A stretch of 64,000 bases of DNA from Nibricoccus aquaticus. Lineage in GTDB: Bacteria > Verrucomicrobiota > Verrucomicrobiia > Opitutales > Opitutaceae. Shown here in pieces: positions 35,802 to 46,634 of the stretch. Positions within the stretch are counted from its first letter, which is position 1; every line of letters begins with the position of its first letter. The position numbers were made by a program, and so were the translations under genes. The stretch covers positions 3,923,501-3,987,500 of the forward strand of contig NZ_CP023344.1 in the NCBI RefSeq assembly GCF_002310495.1, given 5' to 3'. The notes beneath the pieces are model-generated. The model saw only the letters and a program-made list of their open reading frames with translations, was not told the DNA's origin and made no database searches.

Positions 35802-36308
35802 ATGGCCAGCCCTCTTAAATGTGATCTTTGCCCGAAAACCGCGACGGTACATCTCACGCAGATCGTTAATAACAAGATTCATAAGGTAGATCTCTGCGAG
35901 GCGTGCGCCCAAGCCAAAGGCGTGACCGATCCCAGCGGTTTTTCACTGTCGGACCTGCTCCTCAAAGCCTCGCTCAATCCTGAGGCGGCGACCGATGCGA
36001 TGCGCTGCGAGCACTGCGGGTTTACCCAGAACGATTTCAAGAAGCACGGCCGCTTCGGCTGCCCGCACTGCTACGAGACGTTCAACAGCATGGTCGAGCC
36101 GATGCTCGACAACATGCACAAGGGAACCAACCACACCGGGAAGGTGCCACAGAAGGCGCTCGACCGTAAATCTCTCCACGACCGTCTCAGCGCGCTCGAA
36201 GGTAATCTCGATCAGGCAATCAAAGCCGAGCGTTACGAAGACGCCGCCCGTTTCCGCGATGAAATCAACCAAGTCAAACAAGCCGTCGGACAAAAGCTCA
36301 CGCGTTAA
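35802..36308 (+). CDS. mcsA: McsA-like protein-arginine kinase activator (UVR domain)
   Basis: 168 residues. Two zinc-binding units: CDLC...CEAC (residues 7-35) and CEHC...CPHC (about 68-90). A C-terminal UVR motif, AIKAERYEDAARFRDEINQ, follows. In Firmicutes McsA binds and activates the arginine kinase McsB. Here it stands 4 bp upstream of mcsB and is the first gene of the mcsA-mcsB-clpC operon. Confidence 0.9.
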   Translation: MASPLKCDLCPKTATVHLTQIVNNKIHKVDLCEACAQAKGVTDPSGFSLSDLLLKASLNPEAATDAMRCEHCGFTQNDFKKHGRFGCPHCYETFNSMVEPMLDNMHKGTNHTGKVPQKALDRKSLHDRLSALEGNLDQAIKAERYEDAARFRDEINQVKQAVGQKLTR

Positions 36309-36312
36309 GCCC

Positions 36313-37398
36313 ATGACGATCGCGTCGCTCATCGCTTCACCGTCCGAGCTGACCGACACCGCGAGTAGCAAGTGCGCCATCGTCTTGATGACGCGCATCC
36401 GCCTCGCGCGGAATCTCGCGGGCAATCCGTTCCCGGGCTGGGCGCGCGAAGCGCAGCGCGAGACGGTTTTCGAGGCTTGCCGCGACGCGCTCGGTGCATC
36501 GGCGCAGATGAAGAAGGGACTCAACGTCGCCGTCAGCGAACTCAGCGATTTGGAGAAACAGATTCTCGTCGAGCGCCACTTGATCAGCCGCGAACTCAGC
36601 GGCGCTAAAGCAGGCGCGGGCGTGTTCATCAGCAAGGACCAGACGCTCTCCGTGATGATCAACGAAGAGGATCATCTGCGCATCCAGGTGCTCCGCGCCG
36701 GTTTCCAGCTGAAGAAGACGTGGAACGCCATCAACGAGCTCGATAGCGCGCTCGAAGAGGCGCTCGACTATGCGTTTTCGCCGACACTCGGTTATCTGAC
36801 CGCGTGCCCGACCAACCTCGGTACCGGTATGCGCGCCTCCGCGATGATGCATCTGCCTGCGCTCGTGATTTCCAATCAGATGGAGAAAGTCGTCCGCGCG
36901 GTGAACCAGCTCGGCATGGTTGTCCGCGGCTTGTTCGGCGAAGGCTCCGATGCGAGCGGCAGCATTTTCCAGATCTCGAATCAGACCACGCTCGGCGAAT
37001 CTGAGGAAGAGATCATCAAGCGCCTCGGCAGCGTTCTGAACTCCATCGTCGAGCACGAGCAGAACGCCCGCGCGAAACTCATGGAAAGCGATGCAGCCAA
37101 GATCTTCGACAAGATCGGCCGCGCGTATGGGATTCTCCAGCACAGCCACATGCTCAGCTCGGGCGAGGCGATGAATCTGCTCTCGCTGCTCCGGCTCGGC
37201 ATCGATCTTGGTTTATTCCCGGACGACAGTCGTTCCGTGATCGACCGCCTCTTCATCGAGGCGCAGCCCGGCCACGTTCAGCAAACATCGAAGACCGATC
37301 TCGAATCCAACCAGCGCGACAGCCTGCGCGCCGAGCGTTTGCGTGCAGAGTTTGCCGCTTTCGCGAAACCGAATTTCACTATCAACAGCCACAATTAA
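36313..37398 (+). CDS. mcsB: Protein-arginine kinase McsB
   Basis: 361 residues from ATG 36313; the frame is open upstream but overlaps mcsA. Phosphagen-kinase features: VLMTRIRLARN, SVMINEEDHLRIQ (acidic catalytic loop) and ACPTNLGTGMRASAMMHLP with the conserved Cys. McsB phosphorylates arginines on damaged proteins, marking them for ClpC-ClpP. The gene follows mcsA by 4 bp and precedes clpC by 75 bp. Confidence 0.95.
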   Translation: MTIASLIASPSELTDTASSKCAIVLMTRIRLARNLAGNPFPGWAREAQRETVFEACRDALGASAQMKKGLNVAVSELSDLEKQILVERHLISRELSGAKAGAGVFISKDQTLSVMINEEDHLRIQVLRAGFQLKKTWNAINELDSALEEALDYAFSPTLGYLTACPTNLGTGMRASAMMHLPALVISNQMEKVVRAVNQLGMVVRGLFGEGSDASGSIFQISNQTTLGESEEEIIKRLGSVLNSIVEHEQNARAKLMESDAAKIFDKIGRAYGILQHSHMLSSGEAMNLLSLLRLGIDLGLFPDDSRSVIDRLFIEAQPGHVQQTSKTDLESNQRDSLRAERLRAEFAAFAKPNFTINSHN

Positions 37399-37473
37399 CC
37401 CTGCGCCCGCGTCGCAGGCAGCCGATTTAACTAAACAGATAACAACACATACGCCCGCCTACCTACCACTCAC

Positions 37474-40029
37474 ATGGAACCGATGAACAACTTCACCCCG
37501 AGAGCGCAGCAAGTGCTGGCCCTCGCGCGCAAAGAGGCCGACCGTTTTCACCACAATTACGTCGGTACCGAACACATTCTTTTGGGCCTCATCAAACTGG
37601 GCCAAGGTGTGGCTGTGAGCGTGCTCCAAAAGATGGGCCTCGATCTTGAGACCGTTCGGGGTGCGGTGGAGAAGCAAGTGGGCACCGGCCAAGAAACCAA
37701 GACGACGGGCAGCATTCCTTATACGCCGCGCGTGAAGAAGGTGCTCGCGCTCGCCGGTAAGGAAGCGAAGGCGCTCAATCATTCTTACGTCGGCACCGAG
37801 CATATCCTCCTCGGTCTCCTCCGCGAAGGCGAAGGCGTGGCTGCTCGCGTGCTCAAGTCGCTCGACATCGACATCGAACGCACCCGCAACGAAATCCTCC
37901 GCGAGCTCGATCCGCAGTTCTCCGGCGGCGAGGGCAATCCTCCCGGCGGAGGCGACGAAGCCTCGGCTGGCGGCGCTTCCCAACGCGGTGGTGCTGGCGG
38001 CGGTGGCGGTACGACCGACGACGGCAAAAAAGAGGTCAAGACTCCGGCCCTCAAAGCCTTTGGTCGCGATCTCACCGAACTCGCCCGCAAGGGTGAACTT
38101 GATCCCGTTGTAGGCCGCAAAAACGAGATCCGCCGCGTCATCCAGATTCTCTGCCGTCGCACGAAAAATAATCCCGTGCTCATCGGCGAAGCGGGCGTTG
38201 GCAAAACCGCTATCGTCGAAGGTCTCGCGCAGGAAATCACCGGCGGTCTCGTTCCCGAGATCCTCGCCGACAAGAAAGTCATCACGCTCGATCTCGCGCT
38301 CATGGTCGCCGGTACGAAATACCGCGGTCAGTTTGAAGAGCGCATCAAAGCCGTGATGGACGAGATCAAGCGCGCCAAGAACATCATCCTCTTCATCGAC
38401 GAGATGCACACGATCGTCGGCGCCGGTGCGGCCGAAGGCGCGATGGATGCTTCCAATATCTTCAAACCCGCGCTCTCGCGTGGCGAACTCCAGTGCATTG
38501 GCGCGACAACCCTTAACGAGTACCGCAAGTACATCGAGAAGGACAGCGCCCTCGACCGCCGCTTCCAAGCGGTGAAGGTGGAGCCGCCATCGGTTGATGA
38601 CACGATCATCATCCTCAAGGGTATCCGCGGTAAGTACGAGGATCACCACAAGGCGACCTTCAGCGACAAGTCGCTGGAATCCGCCGCGAAGTTGTCCGAC
38701 CGCTACATCACCGGCCGTTTCCTGCCTGACAAAGCCATCGATGTGATGGACGAAGCGGGGTCACGCGCCCGCATCGCTTCGCTTGTCCGCCCGACCGACA
38801 TCGAAGATCTCACCAAGGAGATCGAGACGGTCTGCGCGCAGAAGGAAGAGGCGATTGCCAAGCAGCACTTCGAGGAAGCCGCGAAATATCGCGACAACGA
38901 GAAGCAGCTCCGCGCCCGCCAGGAAGCCGCCACGGAAACGTGGAAGAAGGCCCGCGAAGAGAAGCGTGTCGCCATTGACGAAGACCTCATGATGCAGGTT
39001 GTCGCCGACTGGACCGGCATTCCGCTCTCCCGCATGGAGAAGAAGGAAAGCGAACGCCTCCTCGGCATCGAAAAAGAAATTCAAAAGGTCGTCATCGGTC
39101 AGGAAGTCGCCGCGACCGCCATTGCCCGTGCGCTCCGTCGCTCGCGCGCCGATCTCAAAGATCCGCGCCGTCCGATCGGTTCATTCATGTTCGTCGGCCC
39201 GACCGGTGTCGGCAAAACCGAGACCGCGAAGCAGCTCGCCGCGCAGATGTTCGGCAATCAGGACGCGCTCATCCAAATCGACATGTCTGAGTACATGGAG
39301 AAGTTCGCCGTCTCGCGCCTGGTCGGTTCGCCTCCCGGTTATGTCGGTTACGAAGAGGGCGGCCAGCTCTCTGAGGCTGTGCGGCGCAAGCCGTACTCGG
39401 TGATCCTCTTCGACGAAGTCGAGAAGGCGCATCCGGACGTGCTGCAAATCCTGCTTCAGATCCTTGAGGATGGACGGCTCACCGACTCGCTCGGTCGTGT
39501 CGTCGATTTCCGAAACACGATCATCATCATGACTTCGAACGTCGGTGCGCACTTGTTGCAGCGCCAGACCTCGATGGGCTTTGCGTCCGTCGGCGGTTCG
39601 TTTGGCGATCAGGAAAAGATGCGTGAGAAGGTGCTCGAAGAAGCGAAACGCATCTTCAAGCCCGAGTTCTTGAATCGTATCTCGGACATCATCTTCTTCC
39701 GTCCGCTCAACAAGGACGACCTGGTGAAGATCGTGGAGATCGAGCTCGTGAAATTCGCGAAGCGTCTCGTCGAACGCAAAATCGAGATGGAGTTCTCGCC
39801 CGAGGCGAAGTCGCTGCTCATCGAGAAAGGCTACGACGAAAAGATGGGCGCCCGTCCGCTCCGTCGAGCCGTCGAGCACTACCTCGAAGACCCGCTCGCC
39901 GAGGCGATCCTCCGCGGCGACATCAAGGACGGCGAACCCGTGCTGGTGGTCCGCAACGGTGAAGTGCTCGAGTTCAAACAGAACGAGCCCACCAAACCCG
40001 CTGACTCCAGCTCGAGCGCGCAGATCTAA
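37474..40029 (+). CDS. clpC: AAA+ protease unfoldase ClpC
   Basis: 851 residues. Clp N-domain repeats lie at about 4-145 ([16 protein letters not shown] and [12 protein letters not shown] twice). A Gly-rich linker follows (about 150-180). D1 Walker A GEAGVGKT is near 238, a UVR-type middle segment ([19 protein letters not shown]) near 455, and D2 Walker A GPTGVGKT near 575. It unfolds substrates for ClpP. The operon with mcsA and mcsB indicates arginine-phosphate-dependent degradation. ATG 37483 is an alternative start. Confidence 0.96.
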   Translation: MEPMNNFTPRAQQVLALARKEADRFHHNYVGTEHILLGLIKLGQGVAVSVLQKMGLDLETVRGAVEKQVGTGQETKTTGSIPYTPRVKKVLALAGKEAKALNHSYVGTEHILLGLLREGEGVAARVLKSLDIDIERTRNEILRELDPQFSGGEGNPPGGGDEASAGGASQRGGAGGGGGTTDDGKKEVKTPALKAFGRDLTELARKGELDPVVGRKNEIRRVIQILCRRTKNNPVLIGEAGVGKTAIVEGLAQEITGGLVPEILADKKVITLDLALMVAGTKYRGQFEERIKAVMDEIKRAKNIILFIDEMHTIVGAGAAEGAMDASNIFKPALSRGELQCIGATTLNEYRKYIEKDSALDRRFQAVKVEPPSVDDTIIILKGIRGKYEDHHKATFSDKSLESAAKLSDRYITGRFLPDKAIDVMDEAGSRARIASLVRPTDIEDLTKEIETVCAQKEEAIAKQHFEEAAKYRDNEKQLRARQEAATETWKKAREEKRVAIDEDLMMQVVADWTGIPLSRMEKKESERLLGIEKEIQKVVIGQEVAATAIARALRRSRADLKDPRRPIGSFMFVGPTGVGKTETAKQLAAQMFGNQDALIQIDMSEYMEKFAVSRLVGSPPGYVGYEEGGQLSEAVRRKPYSVILFDEVEKAHPDVLQILLQILEDGRLTDSLGRVVDFRNTIIIMTSNVGAHLLQRQTSMGFASVGGSFGDQEKMREKVLEEAKRIFKPEFLNRISDIIFFRPLNKDDLVKIVEIELVKFAKRLVERKIEMEFSPEAKSLLIEKGYDEKMGARPLRRAVEHYLEDPLAEAILRGDIKDGEPVLVVRNGEVLEFKQNEPTKPADSSSSAQI

Positions 40030-40065
40030 CACGCCGCTCGCAAAGCGACGTTCAGTTTTAAGACA

Positions 40066-40095
40066 AAGGCCGCTCTTTCGAGAGCGGCCTTTTTT
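40066..40095 (+). terminator. Rho-independent terminator after clpC
   Basis: AAGGCCGCTCT pairs perfectly with AGAGCGGCCTT around a UUCG tetraloop, followed by a T-run. It lies 37 bp past the clpC stop. Confidence 0.95.
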
Positions 40096-40132
40096 CTTGC
40101 CAGGTGCGGAAGCCTCTAATGTGGAGAGAATC

Positions 40133-40519
40133 TTATCGTTTTCTCTTCGATTGAGCGGCGATCCGTTCTTCTACGAATGCATCAAAGTCGGGATCCGGGG
40201 CTGGGCGATCTTTGTGTCGAAGTGATACGCGCCAACTTGAGTACTCGTTCCACACTTCTTTGCGTAGCGGCATATCTTGTGGAATCGGGTGGTCGAAAAG
40301 AAAGACGCGTAGATCACCACTTCGAAATCGATGCGAAGCAGTGATAAGTCTTTGAGCGTTCGCCCACTCGTTTGTGCTGACGGTGAACGCGTACCCAATT
40401 CCGCTGTTTCCATCCTCTGGGTGAAGATTGATTTCCGCAGCACGACAAACGGCGACGACGCGGTGCAAATCATCCGTTGTCTCAGCGATACCGAGACGTG
40501 AGTTGGTCTGCGGGATCAT
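40133..40519 (-). CDS. Protein of unknown function
   Basis: 128 residues from ATG 40519, a soluble protein without signal or TM segments. Segments such as GIAETTDDLHRVVAVCRAAE, YAFTVSTNEWANAQRLIT and a charged C-terminus (VEERIAAQSKRKR) match no family I know. GC content is clearly lower than in clpC or the kinases, suggesting acquired DNA. It lies 38 bp downstream of a sensor-kinase gene on the same strand; a longer reading from 40642 would overlap that gene. Confidence 0.6.
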   Translation of the reverse strand: MIPQTNSRLGIAETTDDLHRVVAVCRAAEINLHPEDGNSGIGYAFTVSTNEWANAQRLITASHRFRSGDLRVFLFDHPIPQDMPLRKEVWNEYSSWRVSLRHKDRPAPDPDFDAFVEERIAAQSKRKR

Positions 40520-40557
40520 TTGGTCAAAGTTGCTAGTGAGTGGTGTAGATCCGACGT

Positions 40558-41925
40558 TCACACCGAGCGCGCTGCCGAGATCGGGGCGAAGGCTTGTTCG
40601 GCGGATTTGACGGCGAGGCTGTTGCTTTCGCCTTCCTTCCACGCGGGGAGTTCGAGGACGAAGGTGGCGCCTTTGCCGGGGCCTTGGCTGAAGGCGCTGA
40701 GGGAGCCGCCCATTTGTTTGGCGGCGTTGGCGCTCGAGTGGAGGCCGAAGCCGTGGCCGTCTTTGCGCGTGGTGAAGCCGTGGGAGAAGATCTTCGTGAG
40801 GTTGTCCGGCGGGATGCCGACGCCGTTGTCGATGACTTTGATCTGAACGGTGTTTTGCGGCGTGTTTTCGATGCGCAGGATCATGCGGCGCTGGGAGGGT
40901 TCTTTCACGTCCATCGCCTTCTTGGCGTTGCTGATGAGGTTCACGAGGATTTGGAGAACCTTGTGGCGCTCGGCGCGGGCGGGCGGGGTGATGGCGAATT
41001 CGCGAGTGACGTGGACGTTGTGGCGGAGGAGCGCGTTGTTGCTGAGCTTGATCGCGTCCTCGATGGCTTCGTTGAGCGCGAGCGGTTCGACGACACCGGC
41101 AACGGAGGCGTAGCTCTGCTGCATCCAGATGATGTCTTTCACGTGATCGATGCTCTTCAGAAGCGTGCCGAGGTCGGACATCGTTTCGGTGCGCTCTTGA
41201 TCGAGAGCGTTGGCGAGATTTTCGAGATAGCCGGGGAGTTTCGCGCCGCGCGGATCTTTGGCGAAGAAGCCGGGGAGATCGGCGGATTGATCGCGGAGGA
41301 GGGCGCAGACTTTGAAGATGCTCGTGACCTTCGAATCGCGGAAGCGGTCGGAGAGGAGATTGGCGGTGACGTTGATGCTCGTGAGGACGTTGCCGACGTT
41401 GTGGAGGACGCCGGTGGCGACCTCGGCCATGCCGGCCTGGCGGGTGGCCTCCATGAGCTGGAGATTGGCCTCTTCGAGGGCTTTCTGGGTCTCGACGGAT
41501 TTGGTGACGTCTTTGCTGATGCCGAAGGTGCCGATGACTTTGCCGAGGTCGTCGCGGAGCGGGAGTTTGCTGGTGAGCACCCAGGTGACGCGGCCGTCGG
41601 GCCAGGTTTCTTTTTCCAGTTTATCGAGCATCGGCTGGCCGGTGCGGATGATGGCCTGCTCGTCGTCGTAGGCTTTGCGGGCGTGGGCCTCGGCGAAGAA
41701 GTCGAAGTCGGTTTTCCCGATGAGCTGGGCGGGCGTGAGGTTATCGCGAGTGGCCTTGGCCTGGCTGACGGCGAGGAATCGCGACTGGAGGTCTTTGAAA
41801 TAAATGTGGTCGGGGATGCTGGCCAGAAACGCCTGAAGGAGGAGGCTTTCGATCTGGGGAATGGGGGAGCCGGAGCCGGTCATGGCGGCGGGAACGGCGG
41901 GCGGGGCGTCGGGGTGCTGGCTCAT
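40558..41925 (-). CDS. PAS-domain sensor histidine kinase
   Basis: 455 residues. A PAS domain covers about 25-150 ([26 protein letters not shown]). The dimerisation region carries [13 protein letters not shown] with the phosphoacceptor His. An HATPase_c domain follows: [22 protein letters not shown] and [18 protein letters not shown]. It has no TM segments, so it is cytoplasmic. Its start overlaps the hybrid kinase stop by 4 bp; the pair probably forms one phosphorelay. Confidence 0.9.
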   Translation of the reverse strand: MSQHPDAPPAVPAAMTGSGSPIPQIESLLLQAFLASIPDHIYFKDLQSRFLAVSQAKATRDNLTPAQLIGKTDFDFFAEAHARKAYDDEQAIIRTGQPMLDKLEKETWPDGRVTWVLTSKLPLRDDLGKVIGTFGISKDVTKSVETQKALEEANLQLMEATRQAGMAEVATGVLHNVGNVLTSINVTANLLSDRFRDSKVTSIFKVCALLRDQSADLPGFFAKDPRGAKLPGYLENLANALDQERTETMSDLGTLLKSIDHVKDIIWMQQSYASVAGVVEPLALNEAIEDAIKLSNNALLRHNVHVTREFAITPPARAERHKVLQILVNLISNAKKAMDVKEPSQRRMILRIENTPQNTVQIKVIDNGVGIPPDNLTKIFSHGFTTRKDGHGFGLHSSANAAKQMGGSLSAFSQGPGKGATFVLELPAWKEGESNSLAVKSAEQAFAPISAARSV

Positions 41926-44165
41926 GGGAAAGGGGTGCGGGTGGCTTTGCGGCTGGCCTGGAGGCTGTCTATGTTGCGCAGGAGGACTTCGCGGATCGCG
42001 GCGGTGATGACGGGCTTGGAGAGGTAGTCATCCATGCCGGCTTCGAGGAGGCGTTCGCGCTCGGCGGGGAGGACGTTGGCGGTGAGGGCGATGATGCGGA
42101 GGTGGCGCGGGATGCGGGGATCGCGGGAGATCTGGGCGGCGCGGATGAGTTTGGTCGCTTCGATGCCGTCCATGACGGGCATCTGTTCGTCCATGAAAAT
42201 GATGTCGTAGGGCTGGCGGTGGAGCGCCTCGATGGCGTCGCGACCGTGGTTGGCGAAGTCGGCGCGGTAGCCGAGGCGGAGTAGTTGATGGCCGGTGACG
42301 GTCTGGTTGATGGCGTTGTCGTCCACGACGAGGATGCGGACGGCTTCCTGAAGCTCGGGGGATTCCTCGTAATGAGCGATGGAGTCCGCAGCGGTGTGGC
42401 CGCTATCCATCGCGGAGCGGATGGCGTCGAAGAGCGGGTTGGGTTTGATGGGTTTGAGCAGGCACGACGTGATGCGGTGCGACTCGAGTTGCGCGGGGCT
42501 GAGTTTGTCGCCGAGGGAGGTGATGAGGATTTTGACCGGCTGCGGGAGATCGGTGAGGGCGTTGATGGCGTTGGCGAGTTCGAGGCCGTCCATCTCGGGC
42601 ATGTGGTAATCGAGAAGGACGAGATCGAAGGGCGCGCCCTCGAGAAAGGCGTGGCGGAGGGCGGCGAGGGCGGCGGGGCCGCTGGGGGCTTCGTCGTGGG
42701 GGATACGCCGATACGTGAGCTGGTGGCGGAGAACTTTGCGGTTGGTCTCGTTGTCGTCCACGATGAGAGCGCGGCGGACGGGGATGTTGAACGGGGCGGC
42801 GCTGAGGGCCATGCCGACGGGGCGCGTGAAATGGGCGGTGAACCAGAAGGTGCTGCCCTTGCCCGCTTCGCTGCGGATGCCGACCTGGCCGCCCATCATC
42901 TCGACGATGCGTTTGCAGATCGCGAGGCCGAGGCCGGTGCCGCCGTATTTGCGGCTGGTGGAGCTGTCGGCCTGGGTGAAGGGCTGGAAAAGAGTTTTCT
43001 GAATCTCGGGGGAAATACCGATGCCGGTGTCGGTGACTTCGAAGCGGAGCGTGCAGTCGCGTTCGGATTTCTGATCGCAGGTGACGTGGAGGAAGACTTC
43101 GCCGTGTTCGGTAAACTTGATGGCGTTGCCGATGAGATTAAAGAGCACCTGGCGGAGGCGCGCGGTGTCGCCGTGGAGGCGCGTGGGGACGTCGGATTCG
43201 ACGAGGAAGGCGAGTTCGAGTTTTTTGCTGGCGGCGGGCTGGGCCTGGAGATCGAGGGCGGCGTGGACGGCTTCGCTGAGGAGAAAGTCGGCGCGTTCGA
43301 GGACGATCTTGCCGGCTTCGATTTTGGAGAAGTCGAGGATCTCGTTAACGACGGAGAGGAGTGCCTCGCCGCTGCGGCTGAGCGTCTGGACGAAGTCGCG
43401 CTGGAGATGGGTGAGCTCGGTCTGGAGGAGAAGATCGGACATGCCGATGATGCCGTTGAGAGGCGTGCGGACCTCGTGGGACATGTTCGCGAGGAACATG
43501 CTCTTGGCCTCGTTGGCAGCTTCGGCGGCGGTCTTGGCCTTGTAGAGTTCGGACTCGATGTTGGCGCGCTCGACGATCTCGGAGGTGAGCTTGCGGTTGG
43601 CGTCCATCATCTCGGCGGTGCGCTCGGCGACGGCTTGTTCGAGGGTGGAGAGGCGCTCGTGGTGATCGCGCTGGAGCGACCATTTCTCGGTGAGCGTGCC
43701 GGCCATCTGACGGACCTCGATGTTGTCGAAAGGTTTTTTGAGGATGAGGAGACGGTCGTTGCGGCCGAGGCGGCCGAGGAGTTCGTCCCAGGAGTAGTCG
43801 GAGTAGGCGGTGCAGATGACGGCCTGGATGTCGGGATCGAGCTGCCAGAGACGTTCGAGTGTCTCGAGGCCGTCGATACCGGGAGGCATCCGCATATCAA
43901 CGAAGGCGAGGGCGAAGGGGCGGCCGGCGTTGAGCGCGTCGCGGACCTTGGCGACGCCTTCTTCTCCCTGGAACGCAGAGGAGAGGTCGAAGTTTACTGC
44001 GCCGCTTTGGGGCTTGGCGCTGCCGAAGAGCTCGGCCTCGAGGTCATCGAGTTTGTTCTGCTGCTGGTCCTTGCCGCGTAGGATGCGTGCGAAGTCCTCA
44101 TGGATGGCGTGGTTGTCATCGATGATGATTATCCGGCGATTTTTTTCGCTCTGTGCGGGTGGCAT
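41922..44165 (-). CDS. Hybrid sensor kinase, REC-HisKA-HATPase-REC-REC
   Basis: 747 residues. The first receiver (about 8-165) has [13 protein letters not shown], the phosphoacceptor in [12 protein letters not shown] and an insertion of about 40 residues after its first helix. A coiled-coil leads to [14 protein letters not shown] (HisKA) and the ATPase domain ([18 protein letters not shown]). Two receivers follow ([12 protein letters not shown] with [11 protein letters not shown], and [12 protein letters not shown] with [11 protein letters not shown]). It is cytoplasmic and likely accepts phosphate from the overlapping PAS kinase. No DNA-binding domain is present. Confidence 0.92.
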   Translation of the reverse strand: MPPAQSEKNRRIIIIDDNHAIHEDFARILRGKDQQQNKLDDLEAELFGSAKPQSGAVNFDLSSAFQGEEGVAKVRDALNAGRPFALAFVDMRMPPGIDGLETLERLWQLDPDIQAVICTAYSDYSWDELLGRLGRNDRLLILKKPFDNIEVRQMAGTLTEKWSLQRDHHERLSTLEQAVAERTAEMMDANRKLTSEIVERANIESELYKAKTAAEAANEAKSMFLANMSHEVRTPLNGIIGMSDLLLQTELTHLQRDFVQTLSRSGEALLSVVNEILDFSKIEAGKIVLERADFLLSEAVHAALDLQAQPAASKKLELAFLVESDVPTRLHGDTARLRQVLFNLIGNAIKFTEHGEVFLHVTCDQKSERDCTLRFEVTDTGIGISPEIQKTLFQPFTQADSSTSRKYGGTGLGLAICKRIVEMMGGQVGIRSEAGKGSTFWFTAHFTRPVGMALSAAPFNIPVRRALIVDDNETNRKVLRHQLTYRRIPHDEAPSGPAALAALRHAFLEGAPFDLVLLDYHMPEMDGLELANAINALTDLPQPVKILITSLGDKLSPAQLESHRITSCLLKPIKPNPLFDAIRSAMDSGHTAADSIAHYEESPELQEAVRILVVDDNAINQTVTGHQLLRLGYRADFANHGRDAIEALHRQPYDIIFMDEQMPVMDGIEATKLIRAAQISRDPRIPRHLRIIALTANVLPAERERLLEAGMDDYLSKPVITAAIREVLLRNIDSLQASRKATRTPFP

Positions 44166-44346
44166 GAGAGGACGTGGCGGGCGGACATTAAAAGTCGCAT
44201 GGCCACGCTACGAGGGGCGGAGCGCGGTCATGCGGTGAGGGAGGGGGGATTGGGAAAGTGACTTAATGCTCAATCGGCTAAGTCACGCGTGGCTTGAGTG
44301 TTTCGTGGGTTGGGCGGGCGGAGGCAAGCGGGGGAGTGGCGGGGAA

Positions 44347-44382
44347 ATAAAAAGGGCGCGCCGGCCAGAAGCCAACGCGCCC
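44347..44382 (-). terminator. Rho-independent terminator of the 2-hydroxyacid dehydrogenase operon
   Basis: On the minus strand GGGCGCG, a 15-nt loop region and CGCGCCC are followed by TTTTTATTT. It lies 38 bp past the Ldh-family gene. Confidence 0.85.
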
Positions 44383-44419
44383 GATGGTAAGGGAGCTGTG
44401 AAAAAATACCTAGAACCCG

Positions 44420-45520
44420 TTAGACCGTATGGGTTTTGAAGGATTCGAGCTTCCAGAGCGGCTGCTTGGACTCGGTGGCGATCTCGTTGAAGGCCTCGAC
44501 TTCGGCCTTGGTGAAGAGGAGTCCACCGGCTGCGGCGGTGTGTTTGGCGAAGGCGGCTTCGAGCTGGCCGGGGAGCATGCACTTCTCGTTGCCGTGACCG
44601 AGGACGTCGTCGATGACGGCCTTCACGTTTTGCGCCTGGTTGCGGCCCTTGGCGAAAGCGCCGGAGCTGATCGCGTCGGGGTGGATGACCTGGAAGAAGA
44701 ACACGCAGGTGCCCTTGTCGCCCGTGGGGACGTTTTCCCAGCGGTTGCGGATGGTGGGGAGCGAACCGCCGATGAAGCCGCCGACGATCTCGTTGATGAG
44801 CGAGAGGCCGTAGCCCTTGTGTGCGCCGAACGGCATGAGGAACTTGGCTTTGTTCGGGTCGGTGGTGACGACGCCGTTTTCATCGACAGCGGCGTCGGGC
44901 GGGAGGTTTTTGCCTTCGCGCTTGAGCTGCTGGACGCGGCCCATGGCGACGACGGACGTGGCCCAGTCGATCACGATTGGGTAGCCAACGGCGTCGGTCG
45001 TGGGGAAGCCCCATGAATGCGGGTTGGTGCCGAGGGTGGGGAACTTGCCACCAAACGGAACGACCTCGGCGAGGGCCGCGGTGCAGTTCGTGTAGGCAAT
45101 GTAGCCTTTGCGCGCGGCGTCCATGACGTAGCCGCCGCCCCAGAGATAGTGGAAGGCGTTGTCCACGGAGACGGTGCCGACGCCGTATTTGTCGGCGAGG
45201 CGGATGGCTTCGTCCATGGCGCGGTAGGCCGTGGACTGGCCGAGCTTCTTGTTGGCGTTCCAGATCTTGGCGGCCTCGAACTTCGAGGGCTTCACGTCGA
45301 TCTGCGCGCCGGGGACGCAGCCCTTCGAGCCGGAGCCGAAGAGGTGGTCGAGGTGGAGGGCCTTGATGCCGTTGTGGGTGCGGATGCCGTGGCGGGAAGC
45401 CTCGGCGCAGAAACGCGCGCCTTCGGCCGATTCGTCGGCGAGGAATCCGCGGTGTTGATACGCCGCTTGGACGAGGGCGTTGTGCTGCTGTTCAGGGACG
45501 ACGTAGTAGGTTTCGGGCAT
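44420..45520 (-). CDS. Malate/L-lactate/sulfolactate-type dehydrogenase (Ldh_2 family)
   Basis: 366 residues of the NAD(P)-dependent Ldh_2 family, unrelated to classical LDH. Segments: RHGIRTHNGIKALHLDHL, VSVDNAFHYLWGGGYV, LGTNPHSWGFPTTD, VIDWATSVVAMGRV and PFGAHKGYGLSLINEIVGG. Members oxidise S- or R-2-hydroxyacids such as malate, ureidoglycolate or sulfolactate; specificity cannot be told. It lies 14 bp downstream of a D-2-hydroxyacid dehydrogenase gene, so the two are co-transcribed. Confidence 0.88.
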   Translation of the reverse strand: MPETYYVVPEQQHNALVQAAYQHRGFLADESAEGARFCAEASRHGIRTHNGIKALHLDHLFGSGSKGCVPGAQIDVKPSKFEAAKIWNANKKLGQSTAYRAMDEAIRLADKYGVGTVSVDNAFHYLWGGGYVMDAARKGYIAYTNCTAALAEVVPFGGKFPTLGTNPHSWGFPTTDAVGYPIVIDWATSVVAMGRVQQLKREGKNLPPDAAVDENGVVTTDPNKAKFLMPFGAHKGYGLSLINEIVGGFIGGSLPTIRNRWENVPTGDKGTCVFFFQVIHPDAISSGAFAKGRNQAQNVKAVIDDVLGHGNEKCMLPGQLEAAFAKHTAAAGGLLFTKAEVEAFNEIATESKQPLWKLESFKTHTV

Positions 45521-45534
45521 GGCGGGTAAATAGG

Positions 45535-46503
45535 TTATTTGGCGGAAACTTCGGGATTGGCCTGGGCGATGGGTTGTTTGCCGGCGAGGAAGCGCGTGAG
45601 GTTTTCGACGGCGCAGGAGGCCTGGCGTTGGACGCTCTCGTGGGTGCGGCTGCCGATGTGCGGCGTGAGCACGGTGCCGGGGAGGCCGAGGAGCGGGTGG
45701 TCGGCGGGCGGTGGCTCCTGGTCGAGGACGTCGGCGCCGTAGCGGATCTTGCCGGCCTTGATGGCTTCGACGAGCGGGGCGAGTTCGAGGAGTTCGCCGC
45801 GGCCGGTGTTCACGATGACAGTGCCGGGCTTGAGGAGGGCGAGGCGGCGGGCGTTGATGAGGCCCTTGGTTTTTTCGGTGAGCTTGGTGTGGAGGGAAAC
45901 GAAGTCGGCCTGCTTGAGACCTTCGTCGAGATCTTCGACGCGTTGGAGGTCGTACCAGCGGGCGAAGTCTTCCTCCCAGTAGTTGGCGAAGATGATGACT
46001 TTGAGGCCGAAGGCGCGGGCGCGGATGGCGACTTCCTTCGAGATGCGGCCGAGGCCGACGAGGAGAAGGGTTTTGCCGCAGAGTTCGTTGCCGGTGATGC
46101 GGGTCCAGCGACCGGCGGCGACGTGGTTGGCCTCGACGACGAGGTTGCGGACGACGGCGAGGAGGAGGGCGAAGGTGTGCTCGGCGACGGTGGTGTGGTT
46201 GACGCCGGGGGTGAAGAGGACGGGGACCTTGAGGTCGGTGGCGGCTTTGACGTCGATCTTGTCGAGGCCGATGCCGTATTTGGAAATCACCTTCAGGCGG
46301 GGGAGGGATTTTTGGATGACCTGGCGGGTGAGGGCGTCGTCGCCGCAGAGATAGGCGTCGAACTGGCCGGCGAGTTCCAACATGCGGGACTCGGGGAGGG
46401 GACCGCGTTCGCGGACGATTTCAAAGCCGGCGGCCGCGAGCATGTCGTGGTGGATGCCAGGCGTATCTTGGAACGAAGTGGTCGTCAGGAGGACACGTGT
46501 CAT
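45535..46503 (-). CDS. D-isomer-specific 2-hydroxyacid dehydrogenase
   Basis: 322 residues. NAD-binding motif LVGLGRISKEVAIRARAFGLKV; catalytic Arg in VNTGRGELLEL, Glu in LDQEPPPADHPLL and His in TPHIGSRTHES are all present. It is similar to phosphoglycerate dehydrogenase, but without an ACT domain. Together with the Ldh_2 gene downstream and the FAD oxidase gene diverging upstream, it suggests metabolism of one 2-hydroxyacid through different stereoisomers. Confidence 0.9.
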   Translation of the reverse strand: MTRVLLTTTSFQDTPGIHHDMLAAAGFEIVRERGPLPESRMLELAGQFDAYLCGDDALTRQVIQKSLPRLKVISKYGIGLDKIDVKAATDLKVPVLFTPGVNHTTVAEHTFALLLAVVRNLVVEANHVAAGRWTRITGNELCGKTLLLVGLGRISKEVAIRARAFGLKVIIFANYWEEDFARWYDLQRVEDLDEGLKQADFVSLHTKLTEKTKGLINARRLALLKPGTVIVNTGRGELLELAPLVEAIKAGKIRYGADVLDQEPPPADHPLLGLPGTVLTPHIGSRTHESVQRQASCAVENLTRFLAGKQPIAQANPEVSAK

Positions 46504-46634
46504 AGAGGGACGTGGACTTCACACAAAGGGGGCGGCTTAGAAAAGACAAAAGCTGATGACCCCGGACAAACAAACTTCCCGAATTGGGCTTCCGCTTGAG
46601 CGGACGGAGGTTTTGTGTGGCGAGGCGTTTTGTC

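Noticed and set aside
42285-44081. Long open frame opposite the hybrid kinase
   Set aside because: It is an antisense shadow; the receiver and kinase motifs are all on the minus strand.
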